NCBI GenBank assembly: GCA_950071875.1
Contig: CATMNW010000148.1
Coordinates: 1-6,660 of the forward strand
Length of the DNA stretch: 6,660 bases
Direction: 5' to 3'
From: an uncultured Erythrobacteraceae bacterium
Lineage (GTDB): Bacteria > Pseudomonadota > Alphaproteobacteria > Sphingomonadales > Sphingomonadaceae
This document shows, in pieces, positions 1-5,048 of this stretch. Position numbers and translations under genes: made by a program. Each line of letters begins with the position of its first letter. The first letter of the stretch is position 1. The notes beneath the pieces are model-generated. The model searched no databases, had not been told where the DNA came from, and saw only the letters and a program-made list of their open reading frames with translations.

Positions 1-185
1 CCGAGCGACTGACACTGGCGGTAGGTCATCCAGTAAGGCGAGGCGTAGCTGCAGCCATCGGCCACCATCCACAGCCAGAAGGTGTTCATGCCGCGATAGG
101 GCGGGACTTGGTCATGGGAGTTCTCCTGATCGCCGAGACGGACATGTCCCGGTTCACGAAAAGCAAAAGCTCCCTCCTCTCTCGT
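1..185 (-). pseudogene. ArdC-type antirestriction protein (DUF1738 N-terminal domain), 5'-defective fragment
   Basis: The minus frame that runs off the left edge reads 'PPYRGMNTFWLWMVADG' followed by 'YASPYWMTYRQCQSLG'. This is the conserved core of the ArdC N-terminal ssDNA-binding domain, whose family pattern is roughly PYRGIN-x-LLLW-x-x-GY-x-SP-x-WMTY-x-QA-x-x-LGG. ArdC proteins are carried by plasmids and integrative elements and protect incoming DNA from host restriction. The usual upstream part (about 30-50 residues with a PW-x-KPW motif) is missing. The open frame begins just after a stop at 186-188 and has no ATG, GTG or TTG before the internal Met at 89. An ATG with a good AGGAG site at 114 is in another frame and stops after nine codons. 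So either the 5' end is frameshifted or replaced, or the gene is a remnant. The 3' part is outside the window. The domain call is fairly sure; whether a functional protein is made is doubtful. Confidence 0.6.
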
Positions 186-256
186 CTAATGATGACGGCT
201 TTGCGCCCTAATTTCGGCCGTTCCAATTCTTGCCCGAAACGCCCGAAAGCGGACGT

Positions 257-649
257 CTATTGCGCCCTCGCGCTACGGCAAGTCGCCCCAGGCTTCCGAT
301 GATATGGCATTCGCGGATCTTGTCCGCCTGGCAGGATCGTAACATCTGTCAAAGTTCGTTGCGGAGCGCCGAGATGAACGTTCTTACGATCGATCTCGTC
401 CAATTGCTGCGAGACCAGCTGATAGAAGTCCTGGGACGGCTTTGTATCCTGATCGGATAGCGCGAGCAGTTCTCGAACTTGCGCCATGCTGAACCCGAGT
501 TCGCGCGTGCGACGCAAAAAGGTTAGAGTCGCCAAATGCTCGTCGGAGTAATCGCGATAAACAATATCGGTCCGGTCGGCCGCTGGCCGGATGCCCTCGC
601 GCTCGTAATAGCGGATCGTCTCCGCCTTCGTGTCGGTGGACCTTGTCAA
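257..649 (-). pseudogene. MerR-family metal-type transcriptional regulator, frameshifted
   Basis: This frame encodes a MerR winged-helix core: 'STDTKAETIRYYEREG' is the end of the HTH plus the ETIRYYER recognition signature, then the wing (VYRDYSDEHLATLTFLRR) and 'RELGFSMAQVRELLALSD'. MerR/ZntR/CueR-type proteins bind spacer DNA of metal-resistance promoters. Homology in this frame stops at about residue 92 (near 376). From 375 it continues in the next frame as 'ISALRNEL', a TGA stop (349-351), then 'QMLRSCQADKIRECHIIGSLG'. That is the dimerisation helix and C-terminal metal-loop region with its paired Cys (C-x8-C). A one-base frameshift near 376-380 plus the in-frame TGA therefore disrupts the gene, and the last ~40 residues of the open frame are out-of-frame nonsense. 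The 5' end is also unclear: only a TTG at 649 is available, yet homology (GEL before TRSTDTK) extends upstream of it without an ATG. Most likely a non-functional relic; a truncated DNA-binding product is possible. Confidence 0.72.
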
Positions 650-816
650 TTCGCCTCTAAGAATCGCTTGATCCTGTCCGGGTCAGAAGGCTCGGGCGGC
701 GACTTCAGTATGACTCGATTCGGGTCGAAGTGATTTCGGGCGAGGAGATAGAGGGTCTCGCCGATCAAACCAACTCGACTACGCGTTCCGACATCGACCA
801 ATGTCGGTGATGAACG
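646..816 (-). other. Unrecognised open frame, possible C-terminal gene relic
   Basis: A minus frame open from 816 to a TGA at 646-648 reads, in its later part, 'GETLYLLARNHFDPNRVI' and 'SPPEPSDPDRIKRFLEAN'. The composition looks like coding sequence (amphipathic start, acidic/proline linker, basic-hydrophobic end), but I do not recognise a family. Only a TTG at about codon 8 could start it, and the frame is blocked by a stop at 817-819. Its TGA overlaps the TTG used as a start for the MerR relic (TTGA). It may be the tail of a gene whose 5' part was lost, or chance. No function is proposed. Confidence 0.2.
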
Positions 817-827
817 TCACTTACCGA
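788..827. repeat. Overlapping inverted repeats just downstream of the HPP gene
   Basis: A perfect 7-bp inverted repeat, CCGACAT (788-794) and ATGTCGG (801-807) around a 6-nt loop, overlaps a second dyad, TCGGTGA (804-810) with TTACCGA (821-827; one G-T pair). The second lies about 8 nt after the stop of the HPP gene on the minus strand. Two mutually exclusive hairpins are possible. Neither is followed by a clear T-run, so an intrinsic terminator is only a weak possibility. An operator or mRNA-end structure is equally possible. Confidence 0.3.
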
Positions 828-835
828 AGCATTCG

Positions 836-1579
836 CTAACGAGCTTTTCTCGAAGAGAGAAAGCTTCGGTGTATTGTTTTCCTGCGGCGCCGCGCGGCAT
901 GAAATTCCACCTGGCGCACTATAAGCTCCAGATCGTCCTTCCCGATATCGAAAGTTTCTCCCAAATCTCTCAGTGCGGCCTCGATATCGTCGGAATGTGG
1001 CGCAGTAGGCTCATGCTGTGGTATAGCCTGCGCTCCGATTGATCGCGCCTGATGAGGATAGTTGTGTCCGGAAATCCTATGATATAGGACACCGACGATC
1101 ACCAGACATACTGCATTGAAAACAATGGGCAGAAAGACGAAGCTATATCCTAGGGCTTCGATGGTTTCTCCGCCGATGACCGCCGTGAGCGCCGCTGCTC
1201 CCCCGGGAGGATGCAGGCTGCGCGTGAGCGACATCGCCAGGATGGCAAGTCCTACAGCGAAACCGGCTGCAACGTGCGGCGAACCAAAAAGATGCGCGCA
1301 GAATACGCCCGCAAAGGCAGAAATCGCATTGCCGCCTATAACCGGCCAAGGCTGAGCTAGGGGACTCGCGGGAACGGCGAAGACGAGCACGGCCGACGCT
1401 CCCATCGGAGCGACGATGAAAGGTAGGATCGCGCTATCGTTCAGGATCCACGACGCGATGAAGCTTGTAAGAGCGATACCCGTCAGGCCGCCGGCGCACG
1501 CCAACATGCGATCGCGCAATGTGGCTCCAGCAAGAATCGGTTCGAAGATGCGTCGCATGGTAGCCTGTTTTGATGTCAT
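836..1579 (-). CDS. HPP family integral membrane protein without CBS domains
   Basis: A 247-residue protein with four to five hydrophobic segments (roughly residues 27-46, 50-70, 84-98, 103-119 and 145-165). It carries the family signatures: 'PMGASAVLVFAVPASPLAQP' at 58-77, PWPVIGGN at 77-84, and the defining His-Pro-Pro at 123-125 inside SLHPPGGAAALTAVIGG. HPP proteins are membrane proteins; a plant member has been linked to nitrite transport into plastids, but bacterial members are mostly uncharacterised. The soluble tail 'DDIEAALRDLGETFDIGKDD' (197-216) and ELIVRQVEFHAARRRR match the linker that precedes paired CBS domains in longer (~380 aa) relatives. Here the protein ends about 15 basic residues later, so it is either the short form of the family or has lost its CBS domains. 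The ATG at 1579 is preferred; Met8 is an alternative, and neither has a strong ribosome site. It stands alone, between relic genes. Substrate unknown. Confidence 0.85.
   Translation of the reverse strand: MTSKQATMRRIFEPILAGATLRDRMLACAGGLTGIALTSFIASWILNDSAILPFIVAPMGASAVLVFAVPASPLAQPWPVIGGNAISAFAGVFCAHLFGSPHVAAGFAVGLAILAMSLTRSLHPPGGAAALTAVIGGETIEALGYSFVFLPIVFNAVCLVIVGVLYHRISGHNYPHQARSIGAQAIPQHEPTAPHSDDIEAALRDLGETFDIGKDDLELIVRQVEFHAARRRRKTIHRSFLSSRKAR
842..865. repeat. Hairpin within the 3' end of the HPP gene
   Basis: AGCTTT (842-847) and CTC (849-851) pair with GAG (857-859) and AAAGCT (860-865) around a GAAGA loop, giving a 9-bp stem with one bulged T. It lies inside the last ten codons of the HPP gene. 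It has no following T-run on the minus strand, so it is listed as structure only. Confidence 0.3.
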
Positions 1580-1891
1580 CGCCTGGCGCCAATGCGGTAC
1601 CCAATGCCGGGAAACGAGGCAAAATTCGCAATCATACTGATAGACGCACTATCTACCGGCAGCGTGGCGCACCATCACGGTAACCATTCGCCTTGCAATC
1701 ACGAGCGCTGTCTCTTTGTTCCCTATTCTCACCGCCAACACTCAAGGCGCGCTTTCTTCGATTCCAGATTGCTCAAATCGTGCCCTGAAGCTATTTGCTT
1801 CGATCAACGGTAATCCCAAAGGGCTTTTGCACTTTGTAGATTATGAGGCATGGAGCTAAGCTGCTCGGTCCTTCAGTGTCGGCTGTCGCAC
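1580..1891. other. Gene-poor stretch upstream of the HPP gene, with one broken open frame
   Basis: No convincing intact gene is present. On the minus strand a frame from a TTG at 1819 to a TAG at 1649-1651 reads 'LIEANSFRARFEQSGIEESA', then a single TGA, then VLAVRIGNKETALVIARRMV. A TGG-to-TGA change would make the two halves continuous (57 codons in total). I do not recognise it, and it could be chance. The 5' flank of the HPP gene must lie here, but I see no promoter hexamers I would defend. Confidence 0.3.
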
Positions 1892-2017
1892 TTAGACAAT
1901 CCGCAAGCAGCATTCCTTACCAGAACGATCAGGCCAGTCGATCGCAGCGCCGGCTTGCGTTCCGATGAGACCGACGCCCACGACGGTAATCGCCACAAAT
2001 TGTTTGATTGAGAACGT
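1892..2017 (-). other. Possible small secreted-peptide relic with ACG in the start position
   Basis: The frame after the TAG at 2018-2020 reads 'TFSIKQFVAITVVGVGLIGT' then QAGAAIDW and a short tail ending KECCLRIV. This has the shape of a signal peptide (basic Lys, hydrophobic core, AxA-like cleavage site) with a Cys pair in the tail. The GAGGAG at 2025-2030 sits 7 nt before the first codon, but that codon is ACG rather than ATG, suggesting start-codon loss. A GTG at 1996 is the only conventional alternative and would drop the basic N-region. The frame directly follows, on the same strand, the broken small gene ending at 2022. No family is recognised; low confidence that it is expressed. Confidence 0.25.
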
Positions 2018-2021
2018 CTAG

Positions 2022-2179
2022 TCACTCCTCATCAGACAGTTTGCCGATGAGTTCGCCGTGCTTAGTGTGCTGCATGTGGGCCAGGCGGCCATCGACAGCC
2101 TTTGTGATGCCATCCCGGCGCTCTGCTAGAGTCTGTTTCGCAAGCTCGCCTTGGTCGTGGGGGGATTTTTATTTGCCAT
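2022..2179 (-). pseudogene. Small hydrophilic protein gene, frameshifted in a C6 run
   Basis: The ATG at 2179 opens MANKNPP and then hits a run of six C (2159-2164 on this strand), after which the frame soon stops. With one more C the frame would run on as 'HDQGELAKQTLAERRDGITK' and 'AVDGRLAHMQHTKHGELIGK', ending LSDEE and TGA at 2022-2024, a complete 52-residue charged, probably helical protein. The downstream frame has no start codon of its own after the preceding TAA until an internal Met, so the gene as written is split by a one-base deletion. This may be natural decay, phase variation at the homopolymer, or a base-calling error. I do not recognise the family. Its end (GAGGAGTGA) doubles as a ribosome-site-like sequence for the frame that follows. 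Confidence 0.45.
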
Positions 2180-2194
2180 GGCAGTATTTAGCCA

Positions 2195-2338
2195 ATGCGA
2201 GCACTGAGCAGGCACGCTAAGGAACGAAGTGCAGGAACGGCTGTTCAAAACGATGCTGGTGAGGCGGTTTCGTGCGCCTTGTGCCATAGAGCCTTCGACC
2301 CGTTCAAATGGTGCACCCAGTCTTGTCTACCTCCTTAG
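2195..2338 (+). CDS. Hypothetical 47-residue Cys-rich peptide (weak)
   Basis: An ATG frame encodes 'MRALSRHAKERSAGTAVQND' followed by AGEAVSCALCHRAFDPFKWCTQSC-like sequence. The C-x2-C ... C-x3-C arrangement at the end (Cys at about residues 30, 33, 41 and 45) resembles a small zinc-ribbon. No good ribosome site precedes the ATG, and the frame is short, so it may be part of a former longer gene or chance. It is divergent from the broken small gene starting at 2179, leaving only about 15 nt between starts. Confidence 0.2.
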   Translation: MRALSRHAKERSAGTAVQNDAGEAVSCALCHRAFDPFKWCTQSCLPP

Positions 2339-2497
2339 AGCGACTGGGCGCCAGTACCCCCTCGGAATAGCAACAGGACCGCCCGCATGAAGTGCTTAGG
2401 CTCGCTGGAATCAAGCACTTGCCAATGATAGCCATTTGATGGGCTGGTATGGAACTGGCTCTGCGCTTTCAGTTGTTCGATTCGAACTGATGGTGTA
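2339..2497. other. No supportable gene
   Basis: Nothing here can be called as a gene. A minus frame across about 2335-2510 reads plausibly protein-like (for example NGYHWQVLDSSEPKHFMRAV) but lacks a start codon and a recognisable family. A strong ribosome-site-like TAAGGAGGT on the minus strand (2328-2336) is followed only by a 23-codon GTG frame. Confidence 0.3.
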
Positions 2498-2532
2498 GCC
2501 CTGCCGTTTCAAGCTTCCCTTGGCGGCAGGGC
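2498..2532. repeat. 9-bp perfect inverted repeat
   Basis: GCCCTGCCG (2498-2506) pairs with CGGCAGGGC (2524-2532) around a 17-nt loop that contains AAGCTT. No T-run follows on either side, so it is not a standard terminator. It sits about 90 nt upstream of the hybrid membrane/GGDEF gene and could be a protein-binding dyad or an old element end. Confidence 0.35.
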
Positions 2533-2624
2533 ATTCTTCCCTGAAAGCTTCTGAATGGCTCCGCAATGCCTTCGATGGCGTTTCGAGCCATCACCTCTGC
2601 CGAAAATGGTTCAAGAGGGGAGTC

Positions 2625-3239
2625 ATGATTAGATGCGATGCTTGCGGCATGACTGGCGATGAAACCGCGATGGACAATCACGTATGTAGGGTTGAAATTG
2701 AAGCTGTAGATGAGCGGCCTGATGGAAAGGCGCTAATGACAGGAAGTGCTTATGCCATGGCGATAGGGTTGTGCATCACCCTCATTGCATCGCTCGCCTA
2801 TGCCAACGTAGGCAACGACCTTTACAGCTTTTCCAATGAGTATGCTGTGCAACAGGCTGCTAGAAGTGCTGGTTTATACTGGTCTACTGTAATGCTCGGT
2901 AGCGGTTTGTTCTCAGTCGGTCTGCTGCTCTGGTGCACAGGATACATTGCGAAAGCCATCAGCTTTCTGCCATCGAATAGAGTTGGTTGCCTGAAAAGCG
3001 ATGAGGATCTCTTCTCATTGTTGAGAAGGTCGGACGCTGCGCTTTACAAGGCGAAGGCTGATGGACGCAATGTGGTTCGCTGCGCTGACGGAGACGCGAC
3101 TCAGTCAGCGCACGGCGTTTTCGCTTCGGCTAGCTGGGGTCGTGAGACGCAGGGCGACAGGAGTGGAAATAGGGGTGTAGAAACAAGCTCGAAACTGTCA
3201 GCTTTTGGCGTCCACGACCGTATTAGCCTCCCCTCCTAG
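2625..3239 (+). CDS. Hybrid: zinc-knuckle two-helix membrane protein fused to a GGDEF C-terminal tail
   Basis: The only convincing plus-strand gene. The frame is open from an ATG at 2520, but ATG 2625 is preferred because GAGGGGAG (2615-2622) lies just before it and the protein then begins 'MIRCDACGMTGDETAMDNHV', with CxxC at 4-7 and H19/C21 forming a possible zinc knuckle. Hydrophobic segments follow at about 41-61 and 84-107. From residue ~119 the sequence changes to 'KSDEDLFSLLRRSDAALYKA' and KADGRNVV (124-151), the last helix and strand of a GGDEF diguanylate cyclase. The catalytic GGDEF loop, the GTP-binding site and the start of that domain are absent, so no cyclase activity is expected. 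Residues 153-204 match nothing I know and probably read past the original stop. The seam is near 2971-2982. The end overlaps the convergent minus gene at 3198. It looks like a deletion or recombination product; the first half may be a real but unnamed membrane protein. Confidence 0.6.
   Translation: MIRCDACGMTGDETAMDNHVCRVEIEAVDERPDGKALMTGSAYAMAIGLCITLIASLAYANVGNDLYSFSNEYAVQQAARSAGLYWSTVMLGSGLFSVGLLLWCTGYIAKAISFLPSNRVGCLKSDEDLFSLLRRSDAALYKAKADGRNVVRCADGDATQSAHGVFASASWGRETQGDRSGNRGVETSSKLSAFGVHDRISLPS
3081..3121 (+). terminator. Hairpin with short T-run after the GGDEF tail
   Basis: TGCGCTGAC (3081-3089) pairs perfectly with GTCAGCGCA (3104-3112), and an inner GAG/CTC (3091-3093 with 3100-3102) extends the stem. 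GTTTT ends at 3121. It lies right after the conserved end of the GGDEF homology (GRNVV), where a terminator of the ancestral cyclase gene would be expected. In the present gene it lies inside the open frame. The T-run is short and spaced from the stem, so efficiency is uncertain. Confidence 0.4.
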
Positions 3240-3473
3240 AACGAAGATCCAGATAACAATGCAGGCGATCCACCCCGCGTTGAATATGATAAGTGCTGTC
3301 CACACCGCTGCCGGTGTTGCCCTCCGTTTTCCTGGCCCGCGCACCAATTCACCCGGCCTATTCCCGCGGAACACGCGAGCGACATCGCGCAGGTGTAGCA
3401 AGAGCCAAATGCCCGCGCCCAAGCTGACGACTGCAAAAAGCGCGATGAGAGCAGGAAGGAACCACAACGGCAT
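3198..3473 (-). CDS. Small two-helix membrane protein downstream of hemN, function unknown
   Basis: A 91-residue protein that starts 'MPLWFLPALIALFAVVSLGA' and has membrane segments at about 4-27 and 58-80. These are separated by a basic hydrophilic loop (VARVFRGNRPGELVRGPGKRR), which the positive-inside rule would place in the cytoplasm. It lies 25 nt after the hemN stop on the same strand. AAGGAG with an 8-nt spacer before ATG 3473 makes the start convincing. A 13-bp dyad TTTCGG-A-CCGAAA fills much of the short gap. I cannot assign a family; CcoQ- or FixH-like names are not supported, since the expected motifs are absent. Position suggests it belongs to the cbb3/heme transcript. Its 3' end overlaps the convergent hybrid gene by 42 nt. 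Confidence 0.7.
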   Translation of the reverse strand: MPLWFLPALIALFAVVSLGAGIWLLLHLRDVARVFRGNRPGELVRGPGKRRATPAAVWTALIIFNAGWIACIVIWIFVLGGEANTVVDAKS

Positions 3474-3485
3474 TGAAGAAACTCC

Positions 3486-3498
3486 TTTCGGACCGAAA
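3486..3498. promoter_or_regulatory. 13-bp palindrome between hemN and the next gene
   Basis: TTTCGG-A-CCGAAA occupies the bases directly after the hemN stop, next to the AAGGAG of the downstream gene. As RNA it could form a 5-bp stem with a 3-nt loop beside the ribosome site; as DNA it is an operator-like dyad. Which, if either, is unknown. Confidence 0.3.
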
Positions 3499-4845
3499 TC
3501 AGACAGCCGAGCTGAAACGACGGACGGACTGCGGACGGTAGGTATCGAACAAGGCAGCGATCACGCGTGCATAGGGCAACCCGCTCGCTGTAATGGATAA
3601 TTGGTCATTATCGAGGGTTGCAAGCTCGAGCTCGATGAAAGGGCGAAGGGCGTTGAGCACAGGCTCATCCAACACAGGGTCGATCGTCGCGCTGCCACGG
3701 CATAGGAGTGCTTCTATTATTTCCCCGCGCACTCGGTCGTCGTCGGTCCGAGCGATGCCCACCGCCGTTGTCAATCGGCTCTGGCTGGCTTGCATCCTGT
3801 AGCGACCGCTATTCTTCTCGTTCTGGGCAAGCAGCTTTGGGAAACTGCTTACTGCCGAACTGCCGAGACCAATCAGGACCAGTGACTGATCGTCCGTGAA
3901 GCCTTGAAAGTTTCGCCGCAGCTTCCCCGTCGCAGATGCTTGGGCGAGCGGATCGCTGGGTTTGGCAAAGTGGTCGAAACCAATGGAGCGGTAGCCCTGC
4001 TCGGTCAGGTAAGCATGCCCGAGTTGAGCCATAGCAAACCTTTCTTCCGGATCTGGAAGGGCGTTGCCGTCGATGACGCGCTGTCGCGCAATCAGATGCG
4101 GAACATGAGCGTAACCGAAGAGCGCGATGCGGTCCGGTGCTATGGCGACCGTGCGCTGTAAGCTGTCATGGAGGTCGTCCTGCGATTGGTGCGGGAGACC
4201 ATACATCAGATCGAAATTCAGGGAGGTAATCCCATTCTGACGAAGAAGGTCTACGCTGCGTTCGATTAGGCCTTCGGGCTGAACCCGGCCGATCGCCTCC
4301 TGGCAGTGTGGTGCGAAGGTCTGCACACCGAGGCTTGCACGTTCGATCCCGACACTCCCGATCGCCTGCGCCCATTCCGCCGAAAATGTTCGGGGGTCGA
4401 GCTCGATCGAAAATGTGGGATCATCGATCTTGAAGCGTGCGATCAGGCAGTCGACGAGCGATAGGAATTCTGTTGGGCTGATCGCATTTGGGCTGCCGCC
4501 GCCGAACGCGATCCGACGCACATGTGCGTCGCTCCGCAACATATCGGAAACGAGATCTATCTCGCAGACCAGCGCATCAAGATAGGATTCGAGCCGCTGC
4601 CGTTTGCCAGACTTGCCCGTGTTGCACCCGCAGTAGAAACAGATTTTCTCGCAGAACGGGATGTGGACGTAGAGCGAAACGGCGCCGCTCGCATTGCCAA
4701 GAGCCTCGGCAAAATGGGTGGCTGACAAGGGGCCGAACTCGGCCGCAGTCGGATAGCTGGTGTAGCGGGGAACCGGAGTTGCCAGCAGATCGGGGTGATA
4801 GGTCCACATGGCGGGCTCGTTGCTCGTATTCGAGATCGTATTCAT
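3499..4845 (-). CDS. hemN: Oxygen-independent coproporphyrinogen III oxidase (radical SAM)
   Basis: HemN converts coproporphyrinogen III to protoporphyrinogen IX by two radical-SAM decarboxylations, letting the cell make heme at low oxygen; it is a cytosolic 4Fe-4S enzyme. At 448 residues it is close to the E. coli enzyme (457). Visible signatures: PRYTSYPTA at 26-34; 'YVHIPFCEKICFYCGC' at 59-74 with cluster ligands C65, C69 and C72 plus the HemN-specific C74; the SAM motif FGGGSP at 114-119 (Ser in place of the usual Thr); and FDLMYGLPHQ further on. C74 and the PRYTSYPTA start favour true HemN over the HemW-type proteins that lack coproporphyrinogen activity. The ATG at 4845 overlaps the stop of the preceding small gene (ATGA), which supports this start despite no ribosome site. 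Met13 (MWTYHPDLL) at 4809 resembles the usual family start and is an alternative. Position in the cbb3 block fits supply of heme to the oxidase under microoxic growth. Confidence 0.96.
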   Translation of the reverse strand: MNTISNTSNEPAMWTYHPDLLATPVPRYTSYPTAAEFGPLSATHFAEALGNASGAVSLYVHIPFCEKICFYCGCNTGKSGKRQRLESYLDALVCEIDLVSDMLRSDAHVRRIAFGGGSPNAISPTEFLSLVDCLIARFKIDDPTFSIELDPRTFSAEWAQAIGSVGIERASLGVQTFAPHCQEAIGRVQPEGLIERSVDLLRQNGITSLNFDLMYGLPHQSQDDLHDSLQRTVAIAPDRIALFGYAHVPHLIARQRVIDGNALPDPEERFAMAQLGHAYLTEQGYRSIGFDHFAKPSDPLAQASATGKLRRNFQGFTDDQSLVLIGLGSSAVSSFPKLLAQNEKNSGRYRMQASQSRLTTAVGIARTDDDRVRGEIIEALLCRGSATIDPVLDEPVLNALRPFIELELATLDNDQLSITASGLPYARVIAALFDTYRPQSVRRFSSAV

Positions 4846-5048
4846 TGCGCTGGATCAATTCGCTTACGGGAACAGGACGCGTGGCAACCCTCGCTATGAC
4901 AGGGCGCTGTGGGAGGCGATTCGCGCATCGGGATCGGAATGCTAAGGACACCGCCGCCGCATAGACGTGTTTCGATGGTCTGAGCAGCAACAGGAACCGG
5001 TCCGAATGATGCCGGAAGCAAGGCCAGAAAGGCGAACCTCGTCTTCAT
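4842..5048 (-). CDS. Small secreted Cys/His-rich protein between ccoS and hemN
   Basis: A 68-residue protein with a clear signal peptide: basic start MKTR, hydrophobic core FAFLALLPASF, and a likely cut after VAA at ~22. The mature part has four Cys (30, 50, 55, 59) and His 51 and 56, in LCGGG and the compact 'CHSEGCHASCSRKR' motif (CHx3CHx2C). It is thus a candidate periplasmic metal-binding or disulfide-linked peptide. The start is ATG 5048, overlapping the ccoS stop (ATGA) and preceded by GAGGAAGGG at 5 nt; a GTG two codons earlier is less likely. Its stop overlaps the hemN ATG. Tight coupling between a copper-ATPase/CcoS pair and hemN suggests a role in cbb3 oxidase assembly, perhaps copper handling, but that is inference. 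I cannot name a family; it is not Sco (no CxxxCP thioredoxin fold) and too short for PCuAC. Confidence 0.75.
   Translation of the reverse strand: MKTRFAFLALLPASFGPVPVAAQTIETRLCGGGVLSIPIPMRESPPTAPCHSEGCHASCSRKRIDPAQ

Noticed and set aside
2520..2624. 35-codon N-terminal extension of the hybrid gene
   Set aside because: The upstream ATG has no ribosome site, and part of the extension lies in an inverted repeat. The ATG at 2625 has a strong site, and the CxxC motif begins three residues after it.
2469..2681. 70-residue minus-strand open frame over the 5' end of the hybrid gene
   Set aside because: No family, no ribosome site, and it overlaps the well-supported start at 2625 of the opposite gene. 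Left out, though it could be another relic.
3904..4161. 85-residue plus-strand open frame
   Set aside because: Antisense to the conserved HemN body; no recognisable features.
4845..4858. TTGC-N6-TCAA, seven of eight core bases of an FNR/FixK box (TTGA-N6-TCAA)
   Set aside because: It overlaps the end of the small gene and the hemN start codon inside a chain of 4-nt overlaps, so a promoter here is unlikely. The expected FNR/FixK control would sit upstream of the operon, outside the window.
4488..4964. 158-residue plus-strand open frame
   Set aside because: Entirely antisense to hemN and the small Cys-rich gene; Arg-rich low-complexity product typical of a high-GC shadow frame.
4577..4990. 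137-residue minus-strand open frame
   Set aside because: Overlaps hemN and the small secreted gene in another frame; no domain, and both real genes have strong signatures.
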